Origin: Berkiella sp963829835
GTDB taxonomy: Bacteria; Pseudomonadota; Gammaproteobacteria; Berkiellales; Berkiellaceae
Assembly: GCA_963829835.1 (NCBI GenBank)
Contig: CAWHKC010000004.1
Span: forward strand, 1,674,001 to 1,738,000
Reading direction: 5' to 3'
DNA: 64,000 nt
Shown here: positions 35,200 through 44,231 of the stretch, in pieces
Position numbering within the stretch: position 1 is the stretch's first letter
Layout: the number at the start of each line of letters is the position of its first letter
Notes under the pieces: model-generated
What the model saw: the letters and a program-made list of their open reading frames with translations, nothing else
Database searches by the model: none
What the model was told of the DNA's origin: nothing
Translations under genes and position numbers: made by a program

Positions 35200-36711
35200 A
35201 TGCTCAATGTGGACAAAGAAAAAGCTAGGGAAAATAAGGGAAAAGAAGAAAAAGGCGCGCGTATACAAGATATAATCGTTACGTGCCCTTTTCAGGGTGA
35301 ATATCGTGATAGTTCACCTGATAAAAAATCTCCAAGCGACTCTGCCAAAATGTCCAAGGATCAAGATGAAAGACTGGGTGAGTATGTTGTAAAATTAATG
35401 AGTACGGCGTCTGAAGCCCATAAAAAAAATCAGCAAGATGAGAATTGTATAACACGTCTATCAACGAATGAATTTTCTCTATATACCGAAAAACCTTTAG
35501 ATTTTGAAGAATTTAAAGCACTGCAAGAAAAAATTGCTCACTTTGCTTCTAAATGTCCCGAAAATGTACACCTTGTTTTATCCTCTTTTGCAGTGAAAAC
35601 TGAAGATGAAAAACACTTGATGAATGTCGTTTCTTATGTTGAATGTGGTAAAGATCCCAAAATGCATTTGATAGTAAAAAATCATTGTTCTGTGGGTGAT
35701 CCTTTATATTCCATAATGGCCAAGCAAGAAAATGGCCAAGCAAAAAAACGTGAGTTATACAATGTAATGAAAGAAGATCCTCAAGATCAATTCTATCAAT
35801 TAAACAAACATAATATGATTAGAGAAGATAAATTACCTAAACAGATAACAATCTCTGGTAAAGAAGTAGACTGCTCTTTTAATAATGTTCTTAGATGCAA
35901 GACAAAAGGAGGTGCAGAATTCCTTTCTTGTGTTGATATATGCCTTGATCATCAAAAAGGCGTTGCAAAACAAAATCTCGAAAAATTAATTGATGCAGTA
36001 GACATGAAAAATGAAACAATCCCGACCAAATGCTCCCATCTCGTCACCTCAAGTACAATAGAGAAGCACGATGAAAATAAGGTAGGGCAAATCACTCATG
36101 TCGATCCCAAGAAATCTCAAGGCAACGATTGCAAAGAAGGGTGTTCAAAAGAAGAATTAGAATTGAACGCAGAAGCTGCAAATGAGGCTGCAAATAAATT
36201 AATGGCGCACACTCCAGAAAAACCACGTTTTGGAGTAGGAGAAATAACAGTAAGAATAACTCCCCCCATGCCGGTACAGGATCTTGTTCCACAATTCTTG
36301 AATAAAGTTAACGATCATAATAGAGAAGTTAAGTCAGTACATCCCAAACAAAAACAGCTAAAAAGTTTGGAGAACATGAAAATGCCAGCTCAGAAAATCC
36401 CAGAAACCGAAGATAAGGCTGCCTTGCTAGCAAAACTACAATCCTTAACCATGCCTGGGAAAAGAGACTATGTATTAGCAGAAAAAGAGCTGTCGATGAA
36501 TGGGGCAGATAATGCGAGTCATTCGCATGTAGCAACTACCGTAGGTAATTTGAATCTGCCCAGGGCACAAACACAAACAATGACTAGTCAATTTAGTAAT
36601 CATAAAAAGCAAAATGGTTCACGGCCGGATAGTAGTGGAGTAGCTAATAATAATAATGCACCAACAAGTGAAAATCCTCTCAACAACTCAAGAAGAGCCC
36701 CAGGAAAATAG
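35200..36711 (+). CDS. Unknown 503-residue protein, effector-like
   Basis: I do not recognise this protein. It is soluble, very Lys/Glu-rich at the start (NVDKEKARENKGKEEKGARI), with a Cys-rich central region (DCSFNNVLRCKTKGGAEF, NDCKEGCSKEE) and an Asn-rich end (VANNNNAPTSENPLNNS). FDEFKALQEKIAHF-like helices occur in the first third. No signal peptide or membrane segment. Low-complexity ends and proximity to ankyrin and RasGEF-like genes suggest a translocated protein; nothing more specific can be seen. Confidence 0.72.
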   Translation: MLNVDKEKARENKGKEEKGARIQDIIVTCPFQGEYRDSSPDKKSPSDSAKMSKDQDERLGEYVVKLMSTASEAHKKNQQDENCITRLSTNEFSLYTEKPLDFEEFKALQEKIAHFASKCPENVHLVLSSFAVKTEDEKHLMNVVSYVECGKDPKMHLIVKNHCSVGDPLYSIMAKQENGQAKKRELYNVMKEDPQDQFYQLNKHNMIREDKLPKQITISGKEVDCSFNNVLRCKTKGGAEFLSCVDICLDHQKGVAKQNLEKLIDAVDMKNETIPTKCSHLVTSSTIEKHDENKVGQITHVDPKKSQGNDCKEGCSKEELELNAEAANEAANKLMAHTPEKPRFGVGEITVRITPPMPVQDLVPQFLNKVNDHNREVKSVHPKQKQLKSLENMKMPAQKIPETEDKAALLAKLQSLTMPGKRDYVLAEKELSMNGADNASHSHVATTVGNLNLPRAQTQTMTSQFSNHKKQNGSRPDSSGVANNNNAPTSENPLNNSRRAPGK

Positions 36712-36869
36712 AGAATCTGCTACCAAAAAACGTGCAATTAAACTTATTTTGTCAGCATGGCTGCTCCACTATCCCTTTGTCAGAAAAAACGCTGGCTTCG
36801 TTCATGATTTCAGAGGCTTTATGATAAAATGACTAAAATTTTGTGTAGTCACTAGTAGGGGATGGGGAA

Positions 36870-37823
36870 ATGACATTATTTGGTTTGCTCGATACTTTAA
36901 TTGAAGCCCTTGATCCCACAGCTGAAGATTTTGCTAATGAAGTTCGCCGTTTAGAGCATGTGAAAATGGCTAAAAATTTAATTGCGCAATATCCGATATT
37001 GCTAGAGATGCATAGTCAAACTGTTGGCAATATGAAAGTCACACCTCTGATCGCGGCGTTGATGACCAATTCCCATCGTTGCACTCCTGAACTGTTCACT
37101 TTATTAACTGCTGCGCCTTGCAATTTAAACGCTGCTAAAAATTGTGGACGAACCGCAGTTCATTTTTTGGCTCTGCATAATCATGTTCCTTTTTTAAAAC
37201 AGCTGTTATCCAATAACAGACAAACCATTAATGTTAATGCCACAACAAATACAGAAAATTACACCCCAGTCTATATGGCCGCTTTAAAGGCATGCCATGA
37301 AGCAGTCGCATTACTTGTCTCAAACGGCGCAGATGTCAATATTGCGAATGCGGAACAACAAAGCCCTTTGCATATGGCCTGTTTTTTTGGTCAAACACAA
37401 GGGGGTGTATTCAATCCACATTTAACCAAAGAATTGGCGCATCAATATCTGACCACCATGCAAATATTGCTTGCCAGTGGAGCTTATGTGAATGTGGGCG
37501 ATAAGCTGAAAAAGACGCCCCTGTATTATTTTTCTGAAGTGGTTTTTCCACCTAATCTTGAATACATTCGTAAAATAGGGTTAAGACTTTTGCTGAAGTC
37601 TGGAGCAAAGCTCCAAGCAAAATCAGATGAAGGATATACGCCAGAAAAAGTAGCTAAACATCATGGTTTTCAAGCCTTTGCTGCAAAGTTACATGAAAGC
37701 AGAATACCGTCATTACAACAGTTATGCCTTAAAAAATTGATTGAAGAAAATGCAGATTCAGAGATCCCAGTAGAAGAACTTGCACTACAAGCTAAAAGTT
37801 TGAAATTAGGACAAGGAAAGTAA
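36870..37823 (+). CDS. Ankyrin-repeat protein
   Basis: A 317-residue soluble protein with about five ankyrin repeats. The clear ones read NCGRTAVHFLALHNHVPFLK, NYTPVYMAALKACHEAVALL with VSNGADVNIAN, EQQSPLHMACFFG, and LLASGAYVNVGDKLKKTPLY. The consensus TPLHxA...GHxxxVxxLLxxGADVN is followed. It probably binds a protein partner. GGGGATGGGG gives a good ribosome site. Immediately downstream, 6 nt away and convergent, is the RasGEF-like gene. In intracellular gammaproteobacteria such proteins are often type IV effectors (inference). Confidence 0.87.
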   Translation: MTLFGLLDTLIEALDPTAEDFANEVRRLEHVKMAKNLIAQYPILLEMHSQTVGNMKVTPLIAALMTNSHRCTPELFTLLTAAPCNLNAAKNCGRTAVHFLALHNHVPFLKQLLSNNRQTINVNATTNTENYTPVYMAALKACHEAVALLVSNGADVNIANAEQQSPLHMACFFGQTQGGVFNPHLTKELAHQYLTTMQILLASGAYVNVGDKLKKTPLYYFSEVVFPPNLEYIRKIGLRLLLKSGAKLQAKSDEGYTPEKVAKHHGFQAFAAKLHESRIPSLQQLCLKKLIEENADSEIPVEELALQAKSLKLGQGK

Positions 37824-37829
37824 AACTTT

Positions 37830-40742
37830 CTATTTAAATTTCATTTTTGGTTTTTCAATCGGTTCTCCTGTTACAGGAAGTTTAGTGTCTTTTTTAACGC
37901 GCTCTATCCAATCTGCTCGAACTTGCTTAACACTGCTTTCTAAAGAAGAATCCGTTGTACTGCTCTGTGATGGCTTCGTAGTGGAAGCTTGTATACCCTT
38001 ATTTGATTGCATGAGGAGTGGATTGTCTTGTCTTACGCGCGAAGATCCTCCAACATCTTGATCAACAGTTGTTTTGCTGGGGGCTTTTAATTGTTCCTTA
38101 GCTTCCATCAATCTTGAGCTAAGAAGATCAAGTGGATTAGCAGTTGCTGCTTTGAGTTCTGCAATAGCTTTTTGTTCTGCTTTAGCAGAAATTGAAGCTG
38201 CGGCTGGTTTCAACGCTTGTATCAATTTAGATTCAAAATCAGGATTCTTAGATATACTCTCTCTTGGAATTGAAATACCACCTTTAAGATTTACAACTTT
38301 TATTCCTAAGTCTTTTAAAGCCGCAATGACTTGGGATTTCTCCTGTTTTCCCATTTTAAAGTTTATATGAGAATCACTGGGAGATATTTTTGGACGTGGG
38401 TTAGGAGCAAGTCCACCTTCTAATGCACGTATTACTAAAGCATTCTGCTCCTTATGGCTCGCCTCTATTTGAGCTTTTCTTGTTTCTCCAATCGCTTTCA
38501 ATTCTGTAATAGCCTTATCTTGATCTTTACCTTGAGTTCTAAGGTTCTGCATACCATCATTAGGACGTTCTGCTTGTTTCACTTCTTTAACTTTTTCACC
38601 TTTAACTTCAACATTGGATGGCAAATCTATTTGAGGGGGGAATGCAGTGGGTAATTCTTCCTCACTGAGTGATACCCTACGTGATGGAGGATCCTGACGG
38701 CTAGCACGAGGCGAAAGAGCCGCTTTTATATTGCTCAGTATATTTCCAAGAGCAGATCTTGGAGACGTTGGGCTTGCCGGTTCAGACCGAGGTGAACCTT
38801 TAGGTGTGCGTGGGCTTGAATTAGCAATACTAGCTGCGCCTCCTAGAGCATTGGTGTCTATCCCCAGTATCTTTCCTGCCTTCTCAGTAATGGGGGGGTT
38901 ACTAGCTGAGTTGCCTCTAGGTGAAGCTGGTGGCGAAGAAGTAAGAGGAACTGCCTCCATATCATTTGAAGTAGTGGGTTGAAGGGGTATATTGTTGTTA
39001 TTGCGAACGTCAATAACAGGAGCTGGACCAGATTTTTCTTCTTTGTCTTTAGGGGGGGCATTGTTGTTGTTAGGAGCTAGAACGACAGGGGCGGCTACAG
39101 CAGCAGCAGCAGCAGCTTTAGCTTGCTCTATTCGTTCAAGAAGCATTGGTATTGCGGGATAATCGGTTTTTACACTGACTTTTGATTCTATTCCATTAGC
39201 CATTTCATTTAATGTTGAAAGCGCGGCTTTTATAGTTTCTGTATTTCCTGTTTTAATACCATTGTTAACAGCACCTGTTACATGCTGTTCAAAGTGATCA
39301 TCAGCCTCTCTAATTGCTTTTAATTGTTCTATTGCCGCTGCTTTTGTTTCCCCGCCGAATTGACCTTCTGCCTTTCCTAATCTATCTTTAATACTTTTAA
39401 AATTATTTCTAAGTGTTGAAATCTCATCTAATACGGTTTGATCATTTGTAGGAAATTTTTTCTGGGCTATGGCTATACCTTTTGAATAGGCAGTGACAGC
39501 CGCCTTAAACTCATTAATTGCATTATTAACAAAGTCAGGCTCAGTTGTATATTTTTGCATCCGATTATCGAAAGCTTTCAAAGTGGATATCGATGAGGCT
39601 AGTAATTCTTTTATTTCTGGTTTAACGCTTTGTTCACCTACGAACTCAACTAGTATTTTTCTGGCATTTTCTAAATGAGTTCTTGCTTGCATGTATCTTT
39701 CAACATCTGCTTCATTAAGCGGCGCCTCTTTTAACTTACTGAGCTCAATTTTAGCTTGTTTTAAATTATTATGAAGTTCTTCAGGTACTTCTAATATAGC
39801 TTTAGATTGCATCTGAACAGCAACGTTAGTAGGTGTGATTGCTGCAACAGCTAACCTTTGCATCACACTGCTGCCTTTATCTAGCTTAGCTTTAAATGGC
39901 ACATCATCTTGAGTCCTTTTTATAGCTTTTGATCTACCATCAATAGAATCTACATCAGGAGTCGCTTTTCTACTGGATCTATAATCCGAATCTGCTCTTA
40001 AAGAGGGGTGATTTAATTTATCATTCAAGTTTGCTGCAATTTCACCAGCGGTGGCATGTGAAATAAATTCTTTCATTTGAGTCACGACTGCATGTTCAGT
40101 TTTATCTACAGCTGCTCCTGTTAAATCCTCGTTTCCTGATATAAAGCTCTTCTGTGTTAGGAAATATGCTATGGAGGGTACAACTACTGTGTCATTATTA
40201 CTATGGCTTTTTAGTTTATTATTGTAGTTCGCCATGCTTGCAGCTTTTTTAGGATCAAATAGTTCTGAAACTCTTGCAAGTGATTCTTTGCTTTGTTTAG
40301 ATACGTTATCTGAAAAGTTAAATCCTAACCTTTCAATGCTCATCTGGGTTAAGCCATCGTTTATTGCCCGTGCAGATTGATAATCACCCTTTTCCATGCA
40401 TTGATCGGCTACTGCTGCGTAAAATTCATATACTTTAATCATTTCTGCTTTATTATCACAAAGTAACAAATCACTTCCCACCATATCCACTAATTTGTCA
40501 TATAGTTTGCCCATTTGTGTTATTGGAAGTTGTTCTTTCCCAGGAAAGTTTTTTTCATAATCTCTATTTAAATCATCGGGTTTTATTTGATGAAGCAAAT
40601 TTAACTGCATTTGCTTAAGTTCGGATGCAAGTAGTTCAGCATTTTTCGCCACGGTTTTCTGTGATGGTTTAATCGCCGCTTTCAAATCTTTATTGACAAA
40701 CTTTATATAATCTACGTTTTCTTGCGTAGCACCTTTTTTCAC
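37830..40742 (-). CDS. RasGEF-like domain protein with long disordered C-terminus
   Basis: A 970-residue protein. The N-terminal 240 residues follow the catalytic RasGEF (Cdc25) pattern: IKPDDLNRDYEKNFPG (helix 1), KVYEFYAAVADQCMEKGDYQ SARAINDGLT (the N-Y-N-S-x-x-A-I-I-x-x-L helix), IERLGFNF, KAASMANYNNKLKSHS (the Yr-x-x-L helix) and VVVPSIAYFLTQKSFI (pc-I-P-x-L-G). The rest is helical and then Pro/Ser/Asn-rich, with a poly-Ala run near 39100 and SPRTPKGSPRSEP-like stretches. GTG 40742 has AGGGG 9 nt upstream. A bacterial RasGEF would act on host Ras-family GTPases, so export is expected. Assignment is by pattern only. Confidence 0.75.
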   Translation of the reverse strand: MKKGATQENVDYIKFVNKDLKAAIKPSQKTVAKNAELLASELKQMQLNLLHQIKPDDLNRDYEKNFPGKEQLPITQMGKLYDKLVDMVGSDLLLCDNKAEMIKVYEFYAAVADQCMEKGDYQSARAINDGLTQMSIERLGFNFSDNVSKQSKESLARVSELFDPKKAASMANYNNKLKSHSNNDTVVVPSIAYFLTQKSFISGNEDLTGAAVDKTEHAVVTQMKEFISHATAGEIAANLNDKLNHPSLRADSDYRSSRKATPDVDSIDGRSKAIKRTQDDVPFKAKLDKGSSVMQRLAVAAITPTNVAVQMQSKAILEVPEELHNNLKQAKIELSKLKEAPLNEADVERYMQARTHLENARKILVEFVGEQSVKPEIKELLASSISTLKAFDNRMQKYTTEPDFVNNAINEFKAAVTAYSKGIAIAQKKFPTNDQTVLDEISTLRNNFKSIKDRLGKAEGQFGGETKAAAIEQLKAIREADDHFEQHVTGAVNNGIKTGNTETIKAALSTLNEMANGIESKVSVKTDYPAIPMLLERIEQAKAAAAAAVAAPVVLAPNNNNAPPKDKEEKSGPAPVIDVRNNNNIPLQPTTSNDMEAVPLTSSPPASPRGNSASNPPITEKAGKILGIDTNALGGAASIANSSPRTPKGSPRSEPASPTSPRSALGNILSNIKAALSPRASRQDPPSRRVSLSEEELPTAFPPQIDLPSNVEVKGEKVKEVKQAERPNDGMQNLRTQGKDQDKAITELKAIGETRKAQIEASHKEQNALVIRALEGGLAPNPRPKISPSDSHINFKMGKQEKSQVIAALKDLGIKVVNLKGGISIPRESISKNPDFESKLIQALKPAAASISAKAEQKAIAELKAATANPLDLLSSRLMEAKEQLKAPSKTTVDQDVGGSSRVRQDNPLLMQSNKGIQASTTKPSQSSTTDSSLESSVKQVRADWIERVKKDTKLPVTGEPIEKPKMKFK

Positions 40743-41093
40743 GTTGAATTACCCCTATTAAAACAACATAGGTATTTCTTCTATTCTAAGGTAACTAACT
40801 ATTTTTTAATACGACTTTCTTGCTTAATACCTAAAATCCCCTGTTAATTCATACAAAAAGGAAAGGTTTTAGGTGTAATTGCGCAAAAAGCCTGAGATAA
40901 AAGGCGATTAGATGCTAAGCATTTGGATAGTCATTGAGCGGTTGTAAGAATGTGTCCTAATCAAAAAATACATTGTAAACCATTGAATTATAATTAAAAA
41001 TACAAATTCGACAGCAGCTGTCGAATCTGCAATAATAATATTATTAAAATATTAAAATAAACATGTAGCTGCACGGACTGTTTGGTAATTAGA
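40743..41093. other. Intergenic stretch between divergent genes
   Basis: About 350 nt of AT-rich DNA without a gene, between the divergent RasGEF-like gene and the ATPase. It should hold both promoters. It contains the perfect palindrome at 41006-41026 and the AGATGCTAAGCATT palindrome at 40910-40923, which also occurs upstream of the unknown gene at 9600. Confidence 0.45.
41006..41026. promoter_or_regulatory. Perfect palindrome upstream of the AAA ATPase
   Basis: ATTCGACAGC-A-GCTGTCGAAT: two 10-bp arms with a single central base, 68 nt before the start codon of the ATPase, in AT-rich surroundings. This is the shape of an operator for a dimeric repressor. As RNA it would form a stem with no usable loop, so a DNA site is more likely than a hairpin. 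Confidence 0.5.
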
Positions 41094-42236
41094 ATGATAA
41101 TTAATCGTAGCCATTATTTAACTAAAGTCACAGAAAGCTTTGAAGTTCATAGTGTTTGCGCTTTGGTAGGCCCAAGGCAGTGTGGCAAAACGACTCTGGC
41201 TTCGCAGTTTTCAATCAAATATCCTGAGAAAGTGACATTTTTTGATCTCGAAGATATTGCTGATCTAGAAAAATTACAGACACCAAAACTAGCTCTTGAT
41301 CATCTTGAAGGATTGGTGGTATTCGATGAGATCCAACATCGTCCTGATTTATTCCCTTATCTACGTGTATTAGCTGATCGTTACCCCCATAGACGATACC
41401 TTATCTTAGGAAGTGCTTCTGGAGATTTGTTACAACAATCATCAGAAACACTTGCGGGAAGAATTAGCTATATTGAAATAACCCCTTTTCAATATAGCGA
41501 AGTTCATGAATTATCAACACTGATGATACGTGGGGGCTTTCCCAAATCTTATTTGGCTAAAAAATTAAGCCACAGTCTGGATTGGCGGAAAAATTATATT
41601 GCAACTTTTCTAGAACGTGATTTACCTTCTTTTGGTATTCAGCTTCCACCACTTGAACTAAGACGTTTCTGGAGTATGTTGGCGCATTATCATGGCAACA
41701 CGATAAATTATTCTGAGATAGCCCGTGCCCTAGGCATTTCAGATCAAAGTGTTCGACGATATATATCTATTCTTGAAGGAACATTTATGGTCCGCACTCT
41801 CAAGTCTTGGTTTGAGAATATTAGCAAGCGGCAAGTTAAATCGCCTAAAATGTATATCAGAGATAGTGGCATTCTTCTCTCACTTCTTGGCATCGAAGAA
41901 CAAGATATCTTGGGACATCCGAAATGTGGGGCATTATGGGAAGGTTTTGCTATTGAAGAAATTATTCGTGCACATCAAATCAATCCATTGGATTGTTATT
42001 TTTGGGGTTCCCCAAGTGTTGGTGAGCTAGATCTTTTATTTGTTCAAGGGTTAAAACGTCGTGGATTTGAATTTAAATTTACCGATGCTCCTAAGATTAC
42101 GCAGTCTATGTTGCTTTCAATGGAAACTTTAAAATTGGAAAATTTATTCGTAATTATTCCTGGTTCAGCTGATTATTTTCTACATGAAAAAATACACGTG
42201 CTGGGATTGGAAAATTATTTAGAAAAAATCAGATAA
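41094..42236 (+). CDS. AAA-family ATPase with DUF4143 domain
   Basis: A 380-residue protein. Walker A is VGPRQCGKTTLAS; Walker B is GLVVFDEIQHRPDLF; ILGSASGDLLQQSSETLAGR is sensor-1-like followed by the family's LAGR; RGGFPKSYLA and RDLPSFGIQLP mark the transition. The C-terminal DUF4143 part has the winged-helix NYSEIARALGISDQSVRRYI and the PD-(D/E)xK-like ELDLLFVQGLKRRGFEFKFT. These proteins are widespread; some are linked to toxin-antitoxin systems, but the substrate is unknown. The start is ATG 41094 (TTG 41082 also in frame). The palindrome upstream suggests dedicated regulation. Confidence 0.9.
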   Translation: MIINRSHYLTKVTESFEVHSVCALVGPRQCGKTTLASQFSIKYPEKVTFFDLEDIADLEKLQTPKLALDHLEGLVVFDEIQHRPDLFPYLRVLADRYPHRRYLILGSASGDLLQQSSETLAGRISYIEITPFQYSEVHELSTLMIRGGFPKSYLAKKLSHSLDWRKNYIATFLERDLPSFGIQLPPLELRRFWSMLAHYHGNTINYSEIARALGISDQSVRRYISILEGTFMVRTLKSWFENISKRQVKSPKMYIRDSGILLSLLGIEEQDILGHPKCGALWEGFAIEEIIRAHQINPLDCYFWGSPSVGELDLLFVQGLKRRGFEFKFTDAPKITQSMLLSMETLKLENLFVIIPGSADYFLHEKIHVLGLENYLEKIR

Positions 42237-42256
42237 AAAAAACAAAGGGACTTAAA

Positions 42257-42868
42257 GTGAATGAATTAGTTATATTAGATTTTGAGACCACCGGTCTTTC
42301 ACCATCTTATTCACGCATTATTGAAGTTGGCGCTATTGTTCTCAAAGGTTCTAAAGTTGTTGATAAAGTTTCTCAACTGTTGCATCCAGGTAGTTCAATT
42401 CCTTCTTTGATTACCTCGATCACCGGGATCACCAATCAAATGGTCAAAGGAATGCCCACCCCTGAAAAATTTATGCCGACTTTGAAAAAGTTTATTGGTG
42501 ATAGACCCATCTTGGCGCATAACGCCACTTTTGATCAAAAGTTCTTGGTAGCTGAAATGGAAAATGTGGGAAAGCGGATTGATAACCCTTTTTTATGCAC
42601 ACTAAAATTAGCCAGAAGACTTCTCCCGAATGCACCCAATCATAAATTAGGCACTTTAGCTTCTTATCTTAAGCTTGAGATGCCTAAGAATCATCAAGCA
42701 CATAGAGCGTTAGACGATGTGTTAATAACTGCACAGATTTGGCATTATTTAAATGCATCTATTGCCAAACATATTAAAACGCAGCCAGATTTTGATTTGC
42801 TGATGAAGTTGAGCAGTGTTCCTAAGAATAAGATTATTCATTATCTGGATACTTGTGTGAATGTTTAA
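42257..42868 (+). CDS. DnaQ-like 3'-5' exonuclease
   Basis: A 203-residue DEDDh exonuclease. ILDFETTGLSPSYSRIIEVG contains Asp-x-Glu (motif I); RPILAHNATFDQKFLVAEM holds the second Asp (motif II); NHQAHRALDDVLITA gives the His and last Asp (motif III). It acts on single-stranded DNA or RNA. The length is like DNA polymerase III epsilon without the C-terminal tail or like RNase T; the true polymerase subunit cannot be confirmed. Starts with GTG 42257 after AAAGGGA. It follows the ATPase by 20 nt, so co-transcription is likely. Confidence 0.88.
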   Translation: MNELVILDFETTGLSPSYSRIIEVGAIVLKGSKVVDKVSQLLHPGSSIPSLITSITGITNQMVKGMPTPEKFMPTLKKFIGDRPILAHNATFDQKFLVAEMENVGKRIDNPFLCTLKLARRLLPNAPNHKLGTLASYLKLEMPKNHQAHRALDDVLITAQIWHYLNASIAKHIKTQPDFDLLMKLSSVPKNKIIHYLDTCVNV

Positions 42869-42875
42869 GGATAGA

Positions 42876-42896
42876 TGCCGCGAACGAGTCGCGGCA
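42876..42896. repeat. REP-like palindrome
   Basis: TGCCGCGA-ACGAG-TCGCGGCA, a perfect 8-bp stem, flanked by GATAGA and CGTCGG. This is the third copy of the repeat seen at 33168-33243. It lies between convergent genes, 7 nt after the exonuclease stop, where it may act as a transcript end. No T run follows. Confidence 0.7.
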
Positions 42897-42907
42897 CGTC
42901 GGAAGGA

Positions 42908-43540
42908 TTAAATATTTTTTGGAATATCATTCGCTTGATTGCCGATGCATTTTTCTTGGCAAACTTCGCCACATTTATCAGCACAGCGTTTACTTTCTCT
43001 AATGCCACAAGCTGCCCCAATGCAACTACCTAATGCACCAACAATCAGCACAAAAAAGGTAGCTAATGCAGCAAGACCAACATTATGACTCGTCATTGCG
43101 GCTGAGGCTGCATTCCCTGCATGTGGTACATTTTCAATAGCTGTATCGGTAGGCACGTGGAAGAAAGCCGATTTGATCATGGCTAATGAGCCAGATTCTG
43201 TAATCTGAGAAATTACTAACAATCCAACGATAAGATGCAATGTCCAGACTACAAAACCATGCATAGCGCCAGTTAATATATGATAGGAAGAACCTTTTAC
43301 TAATCTTCCTGCTACCCAGCCGCTGATAAAGAGTAAAATATAGCCGCCAACAACCATCCAGGCTAATCCACTAAAAGTGAGGATTTCAGCGCCTTGTGCT
43401 GTTCTTACGAAAACCGATAAGCCAATGCCTAATGTTAAAATATTGAATAAAAAAGTTAAGCCAACGGCAACAAAGGTACCCGCTAAAATGGCTCCCCATG
43501 AAACGTGCTTACGATGATGGCAATGAGGTTCATGATGCAT
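42908..43540 (-). CDS. Unknown multi-pass membrane protein with His-rich start
   Basis: A 210-residue inner-membrane protein. The His/Cys-rich N-terminus (MHHEPHCHHRKHVS) is followed by about four membrane segments: WGAILAGTFVAVGLTFLFNI, FSGLAWMVVGGYILLFISGW, ILTGAMHGFVVWTLHLIVGL and a final one near AALATFFVLIVGALGSCIGA. The C-terminus has a Cys cluster (CGIRESKRCADKCGEVCQEK). The SWGAI-AGT start is a conserved family of unknown function. Possible metal binding at both ends. AAGGAA precedes ATG 43540. Confidence 0.78.
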   Translation of the reverse strand: MHHEPHCHHRKHVSWGAILAGTFVAVGLTFLFNILTLGIGLSVFVRTAQGAEILTFSGLAWMVVGGYILLFISGWVAGRLVKGSSYHILTGAMHGFVVWTLHLIVGLLVISQITESGSLAMIKSAFFHVPTDTAIENVPHAGNAASAAMTSHNVGLAALATFFVLIVGALGSCIGAACGIRESKRCADKCGEVCQEKCIGNQANDIPKNI

Positions 43541-43578
43541 GATGAATTCCTTTTCCTAAATGTGTTTTTGGAAAATTA

Positions 43579-43653
43579 TTAATGGCTAAAAAGATAAACG
43601 ATAAGAAGAAGTGGTAACGGAACGCCTAACATCCAAGCGAGGAAATATTTCAT
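43579..43653 (-). CDS. 24-residue hydrophobic membrane peptide
   Basis: A single-span peptide, MKYFLAWMLGVPLPL followed by LLIVYLFSH. AAGGA lies 9 nt before the ATG. It resembles the tiny conserved one-helix proteins of proteobacteria with a WxLGVP-LLL pattern. Located 38 nt downstream of nothing on its strand and 38 nt before the membrane protein gene, so probably in the same transcript. The function is unknown. Confidence 0.55.
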   Translation of the reverse strand: MKYFLAWMLGVPLPLLLIVYLFSH

Positions 43654-43765
43654 GGTATTGTTCCTTAACGTTATTAAACGAGGTTACTTGCGAACAATAG
43701 TATTATAGACTACGAGAATTTAGTTGTTGGACTTCTGTGGATTTTTGCAGATGGGGATGGATTTT

Positions 43766-43781
43766 GGGGCCATATGGCCCC
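43766..43781 (-). terminator. GC-rich palindrome after the gene at 43796
   Basis: GGGGCCATATGGCCCC is a perfect 16-nt palindrome 14 nt beyond the stop of the minus-strand gene at 43796. It could form a short terminator stem with a 4-nt loop, but no T run follows on that strand. Confidence 0.35.
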
Positions 43782-43795
43782 CAAGAGTATTTATT

Positions 43796-44089
43796 TTACT
43801 TTTTTAACTTCTGAAAATAGTCACTTAATGAAGCTGGTGCGAGAATGGCTTCTTCACCTTCTTTTGGGTATTCATTGCCTTGGTAAACGTCACATTTAGA
43901 GAAAGCAGGATTTTGCCAGGGATTATGAACTTGCACGCCAATTTTAGATTTTGGTGAGGTAAAAGTGACTCTTTTTACCAGATCCCGTGCGTTATGTTCT
44001 GATTTTGCTCGAACTATTATACTATCCAATTTTTTGAATACATTGGTAGGCCATTTGGGATTATTAGGGGTAAGTACAAATAAGTGCAT
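43796..44089 (-). CDS. Unknown 97-residue protein
   Basis: MHLFVLTPNNPKWPTNVFKK, then DSIIVRAKSEHNARDLVKRV and a C-terminal ALAPASLSDYFQKLKK-like helix. It is small and soluble. The Ala-rich residue pattern around RAKSEHNAR is reminiscent of small proteins in which Arg/Lys-x-Asn-Ala-Arg binds nucleic acid or phage parts, but I cannot assign it. ATG 44089 has AAAGAGA upstream and is preferred over an upstream ATG at 44170 without a ribosome site. Confidence 0.65.
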   Translation of the reverse strand: MHLFVLTPNNPKWPTNVFKKLDSIIVRAKSEHNARDLVKRVTFTSPKSKIGVQVHNPWQNPAFSKCDVYQGNEYPKEGEEAILAPASLSDYFQKLKK

Positions 44090-44231
44090 TGTGTTCTCTT
44101 TAAAAAATTCAAAAAAGTAAGCCAAGTTGATGATATGACATAACTTTTGATAAAGCAAACAAATTAACATTCATAAAATCTAAACCGCGGTCGATACTCC
44201 CCAACAGAGAACGTCTAATTAAGGTGTCATC

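Noticed and set aside
41749..42030. 93-codon frame inside the DUF4143 ATPase gene
   Set aside because: Out-of-frame shadow of a well-supported gene.
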